Shown: positions 8,043 through 16,534, counted from the stretch's first letter. The stretch is DNA of 64,000 nucleotides from an uncultured Clostridia bacterium (GCA_944347775.1 CALVMT010000033.1:1-64000); one strand, 5' to 3'. A program made the numbers and translations. Notes: a model not told the origin generated them from the sequence alone.

Positions 8043-8576
8043 TTAAAAGCTGGGAGGAGAGGAGACCCAAATCATTTTGAGTTCCTTCTTGCCCCGGTTT
8101 TCAATAAAATGCGGTTCACTTGACCGATAATAAAAAGAAGCATTTTTTTTCAGGCGAACCTTTTTAACTCCCAAATGCAATATACCGGAACCAGAGAGTA
8201 CATAGCCAAACTCCTCCCCTTCATGAGGATCTTCTGGGTCGGTACTGCACCCAGGCTGCAATGTTAAAAAAATTGGTTCGAGCATATTTTTTTGCGCATT
8301 GGGAACAAGCCATATAATCTGTTTAGCAGGATCTGCTTTTTCAAACATATCGTCTTTTGTAAAGACAATTTTTTCTTCCGCTTTTTCAGAAAAAAATTCA
8401 CCCGGCGTTGTCCCAAGGCATTCGAGAATATCAATTAAAGTAATGATGGAAGGAGATGTTAGGTTTCTTTCCAACTGTGAAATAAATCCTTTGGAAAGTT
8501 CGGCACGATCAGCTAGTTCTTCTTGGGTAAGCCCGTATTTTAGTCGAAGGCTTTTAATTTTGGCGCCAATATCCAT
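8043..8576 (-). CDS. XRE-family regulator with cupin domain (PuuR-like)
   Basis: The 177-residue protein has an N-terminal helix-turn-helix (residues about 7-60: LRLKYGLTQEELADRAELSKGFISQLER) and a C-terminal cupin (about 105-175, with HEGEEFGYVLSGSGILHLG and the HFIENRG strand). This architecture is that of PuuR-type regulators, several of which sense polyamines or amino acids. Its position as first gene before potABCD points to control of polyamine uptake. It may also regulate itself: an inverted repeat lies just downstream of its promoter. The specific ligand is inference. Confidence 0.88.
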   Translation of the reverse strand: MDIGAKIKSLRLKYGLTQEELADRAELSKGFISQLERNLTSPSIITLIDILECLGTTPGEFFSEKAEEKIVFTKDDMFEKADPAKQIIWLVPNAQKNMLEPIFLTLQPGCSTDPEDPHEGEEFGYVLSGSGILHLGVKKVRLKKNASFYYRSSEPHFIENRGKKELKMIWVSSPPSF

Positions 8577-8626
8577 ACTGCAAGACTCTCTTCCATCATT
8601 ATTTTCACACTAATAATAAACAAAAA

Positions 8627-8643
8627 GTTTATAATTAGTAAAC
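8627..8643. promoter_or_regulatory. Candidate operator of the XRE-cupin regulator
   Basis: The inverted repeat GTTTA-N7-TAAAC begins about 10 bp downstream of the predicted -10 box, a typical repressor position. Related TAGTAAA-type sequences recur further upstream, including the hyphenated palindrome TTTAGT-AAT-ACTAAA at 8802-8816. The rest of the 8577-8929 gap is very A+T-rich and shows no gene. Confidence 0.4.
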
Positions 8644-8653
8644 GAACAGATAT

Positions 8654-8682
8654 ATTAAAGCAGAACAGACAAAAAAAGTCAA
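8654..8682 (-). promoter_or_regulatory. SigA promoter for the xre-potABCD operon
   Basis: On the minus strand TTGACT (8682-8677) is followed after 17 bp by TTTAAT (8659-8654). It lies 78 nt upstream of the regulator's start codon and is the best promoter in this 353-bp gene-free gap. Confidence 0.72.
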
Positions 8683-8855
8683 TATTTTTGTTTGAAAAAT
8701 GCAAAATTGAGAATTATAAAAAACAAATGAAAAAAAAGCTTTTTATAAAGATTTTTTTATAATTTATATTTTAAATAGTAAAGATTTATGTTGAGAAAAA
8801 ATTTAGTAATACTAAACAACAGTGAGAAAAATAAAAAATATTTTATTTGGAAATA

Positions 8856-8883
8856 AAAAGGGCTTATCAAAATAAGCCCTTTT
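8856..8883 (-). terminator. Intrinsic terminator after the RCC1 protein gene
   Basis: A perfect 11-bp stem (8856-8866 with 8873-8883) containing GGGCTTA has A/T tracts on both sides. It ends transcription of the minus-strand gene ending at 8930 and could work in both directions. Confidence 0.83.
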
Positions 8884-8929
8884 TATGATGTAAAAAACAT
8901 TATTCTTAATTATTCTTGTTCATCAATGA

Positions 8930-11329
8930 TCATAGAAAAACACTGCTTTGGGGTGTATTATCTTCTGCCTCCGTTTGGGATTCTCCTTCTTCAGAGTGGG
9001 ATTCGTCGGCAAGGACACAGATTTGATTCATTCCTCTAGGAATATAAGTAGAACTTTCATGCCCGGTAATATATATTGTACCATCAGATGCTACACCCAT
9101 TGTAAAGTTATTGCCGGCTTCAATCGCAACAATATCTTTCCATTCTGAAACATCACATTGCCCATAAGAATTGCTGCCGGTTGCGACAACGGTACCGTCG
9201 GCAAGAAGGCCGACAGTATGACTCTCACCGCACGCAATATCCACAATGTTTCGCCAGGAAGAGACATTCAATTCTCCATAACTAGAATCAAACCAACCGG
9301 AGACTGCATATACTCGACCATCTTTTGTCAAGCCTACAATATGGTTAGTAATGTCACCTTTAATAACAGCCAAATTTTTCCATTTTTCAATTTCTTCAAA
9401 GACCTCTTGCACTTTATCCGCATAACTGTAGCGGTCGGCGCTGGGTAAAGAAGCTGTTCCATCCGTGCGAACGGCAATATCACCGAATTTATCATAAATT
9501 CCTGCAATTTGGTCGCCGTGCAAGCGAGCTAATGTTTCGCTGTCTAGTTCTGATGTATTATAAACCAACGTACCATCTTGCTGGTAACCGACAATGACAT
9601 TATTAATTTTGCTTAAGGCAACAATCTCACTCCATGATGAGACGTCGGGTGCGGTGGCGTCAGCGGCAGTTGTATATTGCGAATAGCTGACATAACCGTC
9701 GGAACGAACCGCAACAATATAATTTTGCGTTAAAACAAAACTCTGTGCGTTAGTGATTGCAACACTGGGATAAGCTGTAGAAGAAAACTCAGTATAGTAA
9801 ATATCTCCAGTTGCATCACGCACTGCAAGCATATTGTTGTATGCACCAATACGTCCATCATATGAAATAGCCCTTTGCCGGTAAACAGCAAGTTGTTCAC
9901 TTAAAAGTTCTTTTGCGTTGCTATAATTTCCGGCACGTTCAAAATAAATAATTGCAGAAAGAGAATCACCTTCTTTTACAGCATTTTTTGCTTTACTTAA
10001 ATTGACTGCCGGAATAATAAAGTAAATCAGTGCGAGGCATAGCCCAAGAAAAACAGCTGCGATAAGGCCACTGGTTAATAAAAGCTTTTTGGTGAGACGA
10101 TGGCGTAATTCCAGAGATGATTGCAATAAAGAATGCTTTTGCTGTTTTTGTGTAATAAAATTTTGTATAGCATCTTCTTTTCCGAGTGGACTAGCAAGAT
10201 AACGTTTAGCCATTGTTGCATTCTTCTTAAAATCTAATTTTTTTTGGATGATACTATACGAAATCCAATAGGCAATCATGATAACCATTAAACCAAAGAT
10301 ACATAAATAGTAAAGGCCCTGCCCTATGCCGGCATTGAGTAAAGCTTTAAGTCCAAACCCCAATCCTACAATAAGAGCAAGAAAAAGAACGATAGATCCG
10401 ATGGTGTAGGTTATCCGTTTAATATGTGTCTGGTACAGATATTTTTGTAAAAATAAGTATTCTTGATTATGTTCTTCCCAAAAAGACTGTATAGAGAGTT
10501 TACTAGCGTCTTGTTTACGGCGAATTTCCTCTTTTTTGGCAACGATAGAAGGTAAATTTTCTTTTAAAGCGGTCAGTTGTGCCAAAGCTTCTGCCGATGC
10601 GCTCTTGATAGAAGAAGGAGCATAAGAAACAAGATAGGCAGCAGAAGGAAAGTCGTAGTATTTATAGTGATCCTTTAATAAAGAGCATAGGGAAACCCCT
10701 TCGTCAAGCATCATACGGACACTCTCTTCGGCTTCAGGATAAACCTGTAAGAGTGATGTCGGCAAATATCCTATACTGTTAATGCATAACTCCAGCAATA
10801 TTGCGAGATCGGCACGCATATCAGCGATATCTTCTTCTGTACAATAGTCATTTTTTAAACGCTCGCGTGCAGCTTCACTCTTGACAATCAGAAACTGACG
10901 GACAAACAAGAGGTAATTTTTAAAATGAGCAGCTTTTTGCGTATCGTAAAATTCATTCGCTTCCATTGCAGCCTCTGCCCGGTCAAGTGCATTACGCATG
11001 CGGTTTGCATCAATGCCGGAATCAGAAAAGGCATTAGCAGCCTGCTGGAAAAACAACGCATCAGGATTTCCTTTATCTATATTTAATGCGGCATTTGCTG
11101 CATCAAGACAAAGTAAATACTCTTTAGAGAGCATAGCTGATTCTGCCTGTTGCAAATATTGTTCTATATTTGGAGAATTAGTATTTGCTGAGGCTTGTGG
11201 TTTTTGTGTTATGGTATCAGCATAGATAAATTTTCTGCCGCAGTGCGGGCAAGTCAGAGGCGACGCTGAAGAATCGTCTGCCGACATTGCAAATTTACAG
11301 TTGGGGCAATGAATAAGCGTAATTGCCAT
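8930..11329 (-). CDS. Zinc-ribbon / TPR-like / RCC1-repeat membrane protein
   Basis: This 799-residue protein is unusual. Residues 8-30 form a zinc ribbon (CPNC and CPHC). Residues about 54-300 are helical with TPR-like pieces (AAMLSKEYLLCLDAANAALN-like). Two transmembrane helices lie at about 306-360 and a third at about 417-440. The C-terminal 300 residues hold RCC1-type beta-propeller repeats, for example WRNIVDIACGESHTVGLL and WKDIVAIEAGNNFTMGV. With the zinc ribbon inside, the propeller would face outwards. The ATG at 11329 follows GGAGGT by 6 nt; an upstream TTG reading is rejected. Function unknown; I infer a surface sensor or scaffold. It is monocistronic. Confidence 0.8.
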   Translation of the reverse strand: MAITLIHCPNCKFAMSADDSSASPLTCPHCGRKFIYADTITQKPQASANTNSPNIEQYLQQAESAMLSKEYLLCLDAANAALNIDKGNPDALFFQQAANAFSDSGIDANRMRNALDRAEAAMEANEFYDTQKAAHFKNYLLFVRQFLIVKSEAARERLKNDYCTEEDIADMRADLAILLELCINSIGYLPTSLLQVYPEAEESVRMMLDEGVSLCSLLKDHYKYYDFPSAAYLVSYAPSSIKSASAEALAQLTALKENLPSIVAKKEEIRRKQDASKLSIQSFWEEHNQEYLFLQKYLYQTHIKRITYTIGSIVLFLALIVGLGFGLKALLNAGIGQGLYYLCIFGLMVIMIAYWISYSIIQKKLDFKKNATMAKRYLASPLGKEDAIQNFITQKQQKHSLLQSSLELRHRLTKKLLLTSGLIAAVFLGLCLALIYFIIPAVNLSKAKNAVKEGDSLSAIIYFERAGNYSNAKELLSEQLAVYRQRAISYDGRIGAYNNMLAVRDATGDIYYTEFSSTAYPSVAITNAQSFVLTQNYIVAVRSDGYVSYSQYTTAADATAPDVSSWSEIVALSKINNVIVGYQQDGTLVYNTSELDSETLARLHGDQIAGIYDKFGDIAVRTDGTASLPSADRYSYADKVQEVFEEIEKWKNLAVIKGDITNHIVGLTKDGRVYAVSGWFDSSYGELNVSSWRNIVDIACGESHTVGLLADGTVVATGSNSYGQCDVSEWKDIVAIEAGNNFTMGVASDGTIYITGHESSTYIPRGMNQICVLADESHSEEGESQTEAEDNTPQSSVFL

Positions 11330-11445
11330 ATAGACCTCCATATCACATAAATCTAGCAATATACTATAACAAAATAGGCAAACAAGCAAGTCAAGTGGGG
11401 AAAGAGAATGAGATTTTGCCTAAAATTTAGTAATTTTTATAAAAA

Positions 11446-11483
11446 AATTAAAAAAGAAAGCGCAAAACTTTTGTTTTGCGCTT
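11446..11483 (-). terminator. Intrinsic terminator after fba
   Basis: An 11-bp perfect stem (11458-11468 with 11473-11483) is followed, on the minus strand, by a T-rich run. It lies 15 nt after the fba stop codon. Confidence 0.88.
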
Positions 11484-11498
11484 GAAATATTTTTGTGA

Positions 11499-12434
11499 TT
11501 AAGCCTTGCCATTGCAGCCAAGGACATCAACAATTTTATGACGAACCATTTCTTTAATTGCTGTTCTTGCTGGCCCAAGGTATTGTCTGGGGTCAAAATG
11601 ATCTGGATGTTCGGCAAAATACTTTCTAATCGTAGCAGTCATGGCAAGGCGCAAGTCTGAGTCAATATTGATCTTGCAGACAGCCATGGAAGCGGCTTTA
11701 CGTAACTGCTCTTCAGGTACACCCAAAGCTCCCGGCATATTTCCGCCGTATTTGTTGATCATTTCAACAAATTCCGGAATAACGGAACTTGCACCGTGTA
11801 ATACAATCGGGAAGCCGGGCAAACGCTTGCTGACTTCTTCCAGAATGTCAAAACGCAATTTCGGATTGGTTCCGTATTTAAATTTATAGGCGCCATGGCT
11901 TGTACCAATAGCAATAGCCAAAGAATCAACGCCTGTTCTTCCTACAAATTCTTCAACTTCTTCAGGTCTTGTATAAGAAGAATTCTCAGCACTGACTTTG
12001 ACTTCATCTTCGATGCCGGCTAATCTACCTAATTCAGCTTCAACAACTACACCTCTATCATGTGCATAATCAACAACTTTTTTTGCCAAAGCAATATTCT
12101 CTTCAAAAGGCAGAGAAGAACCGTCGATCATGACGGAAGTAAATCCGCCGTCAATACAACTCTTGCATGTCTCAAAAGAATCGCCGTGATCTAAATGCAG
12201 ACAAATCGGAAGACCTGTCTCTTCAACGGCTGCTTCTACTAATTTTTTAAGATATGTGGGGTTGGCGTAATTGCGCGCACCCTTAGATACCTGAAGAATC
12301 AGAGGAGCTTTTTCCTCCATGGCAGCTTCGGTGATGCCCTGGATAATTTCCATGTTATTCACATTGAAAGCGCCAATTGCATAACCACCCTCATATGCTT
12401 TTTTGAACATTTCTGTAGATGTTACTAAAGGCAT
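11499..12434 (-). CDS. fba: Class II fructose-bisphosphate aldolase
   Basis: The enzyme reversibly splits fructose 1,6-bisphosphate into dihydroxyacetone phosphate and glyceraldehyde 3-phosphate in glycolysis. The 311-residue product has the zinc-binding class II motif HLDHGDSFETCK near residue 80, GTSHGAYKFK near 180 and LHGASSV near 210. A tagatose-bisphosphate aldolase is a possible alternative, but gap is nearby on the other strand and the classical class II pattern is present. ATG at 12434 follows AGGAGG. Upstream, a TTGACC is present without a clearly spaced -10 box. Confidence 0.92.
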   Translation of the reverse strand: MPLVTSTEMFKKAYEGGYAIGAFNVNNMEIIQGITEAAMEEKAPLILQVSKGARNYANPTYLKKLVEAAVEETGLPICLHLDHGDSFETCKSCIDGGFTSVMIDGSSLPFEENIALAKKVVDYAHDRGVVVEAELGRLAGIEDEVKVSAENSSYTRPEEVEEFVGRTGVDSLAIAIGTSHGAYKFKYGTNPKLRFDILEEVSKRLPGFPIVLHGASSVIPEFVEMINKYGGNMPGALGVPEEQLRKAASMAVCKINIDSDLRLAMTATIRKYFAEHPDHFDPRQYLGPARTAIKEMVRHKIVDVLGCNGKA

Positions 12435-12595
12435 TGTAATATCCTCCTGTAAATTTTAAATTCCTATACTTATATTTTGCCATAGTTTAGCAAAAGGTCA
12501 AGACTTTTTAAAAATTTTAGGTTATACTTTAAAAAGAATTAAGTTTGCTTGTTACTTAAGTAAAATGATTTTATTGACAAAGCGAGGAGAAAAAG

Positions 12596-13705
12596 ATGAT
12601 AGATCCGAGATTATCCAAATTGGCTGATAGTTTGATCTGCTACTCTTGTGCAATGAAAAAAGGCGAGAAAATTTTAATAGAGATTTTTGATTGCGAGGAA
12701 ATTTTGGCAGAGGAGTTGATTAAAGCGGCGTATAGAGCTCAGGTAAGGCCTTATGTTGTCACTTATAGTGTTAAGGCAGAGAGACAATGGCTTCTTGGCG
12801 CAGATAGGGAACAAATTGAGGATAAGGCAAGATGGGATGCTGCGCGTATGCAGCAGATGGATGCTTATCTTTCTTTTCGGGGTAATCGCAATACGGCAGA
12901 AAATTCAGGAATTCCTACTGAGAAAATGGCTTTATATCAATCAATCTATTCAAGAGAAGTTCAGCAACTTCGCTTACGTAAAAAATGGTGTGTATTGCGT
13001 TACCCTAACGAAGCAATGGCCCAGCTTTCTGGTATGAGTACAAGAGATTTTGAGGATTTTTATTTTGATGTCTGTACGCTGGACTACCTCAAAATGGACA
13101 GGGCGATGGAGCCGCTAAAAACGCTGATGGAAAAAACAGACCGCGTCCGCCTGATTGGGCCGGAAACAGATCTGTGTTTTTCTATAAAGGGATTACCGGC
13201 GATCAAGTGCGCGGGAAATAAAAATATTCCGGATGGCGAGATATTTACTGCTCCGGTGCGGGAAAGCGTAAACGGGACAATTTCTTTTAATACACCAAGC
13301 GTATATCAGGGCGATAAATATGAAAATGTGAAATTAACTTTCAAAGAAGGGAAAATAGTGGATGCCACTTGCAATCATACGGAAAAAATGAATGCCATAT
13401 TAAATACCGATGAAGGTGCTCGTTATGTCGGAGAATTTGCCTTTGGTGTCAATCCCTATGTGACAAAGCCGATGTGTGATACGCTGTTTGATGAAAAGAT
13501 TGCAGGCTCGATTCATTTTACGCCCGGTGCAGCTTATGAAGAAGCGTTTAATGGCAATGTTAGCGCGGTGCATTGGGACCTCGTCTGGATACAGACGCCG
13601 GAGATGGGTGGTGGCGAGATATATTTTGATGATGTTCTCATTAGAAAAGATGGCCGTTTTGTTTTGCCTGAGCTTAATTGCTTGAATCCAGAAAATTTAA
13701 AATAA
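12596..13705 (+). CDS. Aminopeptidase, M29 (aminopeptidase T/AmpS) family
   Basis: M29 enzymes are cytoplasmic, two-metal exopeptidases that remove N-terminal residues. The 369-residue protein has the typical N-terminal half (SLICYSCAMKKGEKILIE) and C-terminal metal-site region: GARYVGEFAFGVNP, then IHFTPGAAYEEAFNG, and VHWDLVWIQTPEMGGGEIYFDD. ATG at 12596 follows GAGGAG. The family is usually about 370-410 residues, so the gene looks complete. It stands alone between the divergent fba and gap. Substrate preference is not visible. Confidence 0.87.
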   Translation: MIDPRLSKLADSLICYSCAMKKGEKILIEIFDCEEILAEELIKAAYRAQVRPYVVTYSVKAERQWLLGADREQIEDKARWDAARMQQMDAYLSFRGNRNTAENSGIPTEKMALYQSIYSREVQQLRLRKKWCVLRYPNEAMAQLSGMSTRDFEDFYFDVCTLDYLKMDRAMEPLKTLMEKTDRVRLIGPETDLCFSIKGLPAIKCAGNKNIPDGEIFTAPVRESVNGTISFNTPSVYQGDKYENVKLTFKEGKIVDATCNHTEKMNAILNTDEGARYVGEFAFGVNPYVTKPMCDTLFDEKIAGSIHFTPGAAYEEAFNGNVSAVHWDLVWIQTPEMGGGEIYFDDVLIRKDGRFVLPELNCLNPENLK

Positions 13706-13726
13706 AAAAGAACATCTTTGTATTAC

Positions 13727-13755
13727 TTGAAAAAGAAAAATGGATATACTATAAT
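13727..13755 (+). promoter_or_regulatory. SigA promoter for gap
   Basis: TTGAAA (13727-13732), a 17-bp spacer and TATAAT (13750-13755) lie about 70 bp upstream of the gap start codon. Confidence 0.85.
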
Positions 13756-13824
13756 ATATGTGTATGTTTATTGAAGTGTAAATTTAGGTATTATACCTAG
13801 AAATTCTTAGGAGGAAACAAAATC

Positions 13825-14838
13825 ATGGCAGTTAAAGTTGCAATTAACGGTTTTGGCCGTATCGGTCGCCTTGCATTTAGACAGATGTTTGGTGCTGAAG
13901 GCTATGAAGTTGTAGCAATCAACGACTTGACCAGCCCCAAAATGCTGGCTCATCTTCTGAAGTACGACTCTGCTCAGGGCAGATATGCTCTGTGCGATAA
14001 AGTCTCTGCTGGTGAAGATTCTATTACAGTAGATGGTAAAGAAATTAAAATTTATGCGAAAGCAAATCCTGCTGAACTCCCTTGGGGTGAGTTGGATGTA
14101 GACGTTGTGCTTGAATGCACGGGATTCTTTACTTCCAAGGAGAAAGCTTCTGCACATATCGCAGCAGGTGCAAAAAAGGTTGTTATTTCCGCACCCGCCG
14201 GAAATGATTTGCCCACGATCGTTTACAATGTTAACCATAAGACGTTGAAGCCCGAAGATACCGTCATTTCTGCGGCATCCTGCACAACTAACTGCTTGGC
14301 TCCCATGGCTAAGGCGTTAAATGAACTGGCTCCTATAAAGTCTGGTATTATGACTACGATTCATGCATATACTGGAGATCAGATGACTTTGGACGGACCT
14401 CAGAGAAAGGGTGATCTGAGAAGAAGCCGTGCGGCTGCTGTAAACATCGTTCCGAACTCTACTGGTGCTGCAAAAGCAATTGGTTTAGTTATTCCGGAAT
14501 TGAACGGCAAACTTATCGGTGCTGCCCAGAGAGTACCGACTCCTACCGGCTCCACCACGATTTTGATCGCAGCTGTTGAAGGCAAGGTGACCAAGGATCA
14601 GATTAACGCAGCAATGAAAGCAGCAGCAAACGAATCTTTCGGTTACAATGAGGATGAAATCGTTTCTTCTGACATTATCGGTATCACCTATGGTTCTCTG
14701 TTCGATGCAACCCAGACTATGGTTTCCGATATGGGAGACGGCAACACGTTGGTACAGGTTGTTTCCTGGTATGACAACGAGAACTCCTATACCAGCCAGA
14801 TGGTTCGCACCATCAAGTATTTCGCAAACGTGAAATAA
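13825..14838 (+). CDS. gap: Glyceraldehyde-3-phosphate dehydrogenase
   Basis: The enzyme oxidises and phosphorylates glyceraldehyde 3-phosphate to 1,3-bisphosphoglycerate, making NADH. The 337-residue product begins with the NAD-binding motif [14 protein letters not shown] and has the active-site [10 protein letters not shown] with catalytic Cys153. [21 protein letters not shown] and the C-terminal [13 protein letters not shown] are also present. AGGAGG precedes the ATG. More C-ending codons than in neighbouring genes suggest high expression. It is monocistronic, with its own promoter and terminator, and is not clustered with pgk or tpiA here. Confidence 0.97.
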   Translation: MAVKVAINGFGRIGRLAFRQMFGAEGYEVVAINDLTSPKMLAHLLKYDSAQGRYALCDKVSAGEDSITVDGKEIKIYAKANPAELPWGELDVDVVLECTGFFTSKEKASAHIAAGAKKVVISAPAGNDLPTIVYNVNHKTLKPEDTVISAASCTTNCLAPMAKALNELAPIKSGIMTTIHAYTGDQMTLDGPQRKGDLRRSRAAAVNIVPNSTGAAKAIGLVIPELNGKLIGAAQRVPTPTGSTTILIAAVEGKVTKDQINAAMKAAANESFGYNEDEIVSSDIIGITYGSLFDATQTMVSDMGDGNTLVQVVSWYDNENSYTSQMVRTIKYFANVK

Positions 14839-14852
14839 GAGTTCAAGACATA

Positions 14853-14887
14853 AAAAGAAGCATGGAATTTCCATGCTTCTTTTTTTA
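14853..14887 (+). terminator. Intrinsic terminator after gap
   Basis: A 13-bp stem (14853-14865 with 14871-14883) containing GAAGCATGG is followed by a T run. It probably works both ways for gap and the convergent lipoprotein gene. Confidence 0.9.
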
Positions 14888-14901
14888 TTGCAGAAAGCTG
14901 T

Positions 14902-15666
14902 TCATGGCTGCTGGGTGGAGTAAAGCACATCCAGTGTTTCATCGGTAATGGTTTGTAAAGCGCCGCAAAGGCAGCCTTTTCCATAAGTGGTGTAGGATTG
15001 CCCGTCAATTTCCACAACAATTTTAGTGCGGATATAAGCCATCAGGCCGCTTTGCTCCAATGGAATGCGAATTTCGCCATCGGAAAGCTGTTCGGCGGAT
15101 AATTCCACGAACTGATCCGGAGCGTAATAGATTTGGCAGGCATCTACCATATCCGAAAATTGATAGTTACAGAGCAACTGTTCCGGATTGGAAGAGGCGG
15201 CAGGGGAACTCCAGGGATCTACATAAGCGTTCCCGGTTTCTTCTCCTACATCAAAATAAATGGGGGAGAGGGGCAGTTCCAATACGGTATCCGGGCAGAT
15301 CAGATTTAATTGATTGGCAGTAAAGGTGCCCTGACGGCTGCATACATAGTTCAAGATCAGGCCAAAAGTAAGGTATTTGGGATTGGGGGTGTTGCTGTCG
15401 GTTTGTTCCAGCGAGAAGCCGGAAACTTCCAGGCCGTACACCTCTGCATTCTCAAAGGAGCAGGAAACAACAGATTCCAGCTGTTTTTGCAGTCTTTTCT
15501 GCTGAGCCGGAAAGAACAATGTGAAAGCGATTCTGTTTTCTGTGTTTTGCGGAACGGCGATATAAGCAGGCATTTCAAATACTCCGATGTGTTTTTCAGT
15601 TCGGCATCCGCACAATAGCAAAAGAAGTATGAGAATATATAGTAAGAAAGTAAAATGCTTTTTCAT
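14902..15666 (-). CDS. Predicted lipoprotein of unknown function
   Basis: The 254-residue product has a classic lipoprotein signal: a basic MKKH start, a long Leu/Ile-rich stretch and the lipobox LCGC with Cys at about residue 21. The rest is soluble, with beta-strand-like stretches (NRIAFTLFFPA, AYIRTKIVVEIDGQSYTTYG), and I do not recognise a family. The gene is noticeably richer in G+C than its neighbours (near 50% in its middle against well under 40% nearby), which may mean transfer. A long perfect palindrome lies just upstream. ATG at 15666 follows AAAGGAA. Confidence 0.72.
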   Translation of the reverse strand: MKKHFTFLLYILILLLLLCGCRTEKHIGVFEMPAYIAVPQNTENRIAFTLFFPAQQKRLQKQLESVVSCSFENAEVYGLEVSGFSLEQTDSNTPNPKYLTFGLILNYVCSRQGTFTANQLNLICPDTVLELPLSPIYFDVGEETGNAYVDPWSSPAASSNPEQLLCNYQFSDMVDACQIYYAPDQFVELSAEQLSDGEIRIPLEQSGLMAYIRTKIVVEIDGQSYTTYGKGCLCGALQTITDETLDVLYSTQQP

Positions 15667-15712
15667 ATCAAATTATATTTCCTTTCTTATGGAATATTAT
15701 GGAAAGGCTAAC

Positions 15713-15742
15713 TCTTGCGTGCGGAATATTCCGCACGCAAGA
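15713..15742. repeat. 30-bp perfect palindrome
   Basis: Arms 15713-15726 and 15729-15742 are perfectly complementary around a central TA, beginning TCTTGCGTGCGG. No T run follows on either strand, so it is not a typical intrinsic terminator. It lies between the secreted-protein gene and the lipoprotein gene, both on the minus strand. It may be an mRNA 3'-stabilising stem, a weak terminator or a protein-binding site. Confidence 0.7.
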
Positions 15743-15752
15743 ATTAGAGATG

Positions 15753-16343
15753 CTATTTATAATAAATCAATAAATATGTATCGGCTAAAGGTGTTTTGAT
15801 ATAAGAAGTTTCTGATACAGTCACAATACTATTGGTATACATATAGTATTTATAATTTTGTTTAAAGAAATCGCTGGCAAATCCCGGTTTGCTGAGTTTA
15901 TTTTGATCAGCAGGAATATTAATTGTAGTAGAATAAGTAGTTGTTCTTGAATAGGACAATCCGAGTGTTGTGCGCACTTTTGTTGCGACTTCGCTTGTAC
16001 CAGAGAAAGTCCAAGTAGCTGTATTAGACTGACTCCAAGAATAAGAAGAAGCATAAGCCCAAGAAGAAGTGAGGTAGCGGACACGCTGTTGATAAAGTGT
16101 GCTATGCCCATTGGCAATCGCCTCTTCTACAACAGTATTTCCATCTACGGGATAAGTGGTTTTCCAAATGACACCTGATATTTGGCGAGTCATGTTGGGT
16201 AGCCCTGAAGAAGAAAGCCCCGTTTCGTCATCAACACTGGTAAAAGTGTACTTTTCAAGCTCTGAAGCTTGGGCGATAGTAGTAAAAGAACATAAGAGAA
16301 CAATAACTAAAATAAAACAGACATATTTTTTGGATTTTAATAT
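15753..16343 (-). CDS. Secreted Ser/Thr/Tyr-rich protein with apparent ATA start codon
   Basis: The in-frame coding sequence extends well beyond the first ATG (16193). It reads upstream without a stop into a clear signal peptide: LKSKKYVC, a hydrophobic core FILVIVLLCSF, then cleavage site AQA. The only codon at proper distance (8 nt) from AAGGAG is ATA at 16343; no ATG, GTG or TTG lies in frame before the signal peptide. The 196-residue precursor has no recognised family. Its middle alternates Ser/Thr with aromatic residues (WSQSNTATWTFSG, LSYSRTTTYSTTI), like an amphipathic beta-hairpin of aerolysin-type proteins, a weak resemblance only. A recent start-codon mutation or a sequence error are alternatives. 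Confidence 0.6.
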   Translation of the reverse strand: MLKSKKYVCFILVIVLLCSFTTIAQASELEKYTFTSVDDETGLSSSGLPNMTRQISGVIWKTTYPVDGNTVVEEAIANGHSTLYQQRVRYLTSSWAYASSYSWSQSNTATWTFSGTSEVATKVRTTLGLSYSRTTTYSTTINIPADQNKLSKPGFASDFFKQNYKYYMYTNSIVTVSETSYIKTPLADTYLLIYYK

Positions 16344-16376
16344 AAGTATTTCTCCTTTTCTAATTAATAATATTTT

Positions 16377-16400
16377 TTACATATTATTGAAGAAATACAT
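16377..16400 (-). other. Seven-codon upstream ORF candidate
   Basis: On the minus strand an AAGGGG-containing site is followed by ATG and six codons (MYFFNNM) before TAA, 33 nt upstream of the secreted protein's ATA codon. It may be a leader peptide that aids initiation at a poor start codon, or chance. Confidence 0.2.
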
Positions 16401-16446
16401 TGGAATCACCCCTTGTATATGTTCTTATTAAACTAATTCGCCAATT

Positions 16447-16463
16447 TGCAGGAAATTCCTGCA
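16447..16463. promoter_or_regulatory. 17-bp palindrome, candidate operator
   Basis: TGCAGGAA-A-TTCCTGCA is a perfect inverted repeat with a single central base. It lies about 104 bp upstream of the secreted-protein start and 28 bp from the next terminator. An activator or repressor site for the secreted-protein gene is possible; no regulator is identified. Confidence 0.4.
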
Positions 16464-16490
16464 GGATTATGAAAAATGATTAAGAAAATA

Positions 16491-16524
16491 AAAAAACATG
16501 CCTTGCAGTCGCAAGGCATGTTTT
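16491..16524 (-). terminator. Intrinsic terminator after the AI-2E family gene
   Basis: A 14-bp perfect stem (16493-16506 with 16511-16524) has a 4-nt loop. It is followed on the minus strand by a T run. Confidence 0.9.
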
Positions 16525-16534
16525 GAAACAGAAC

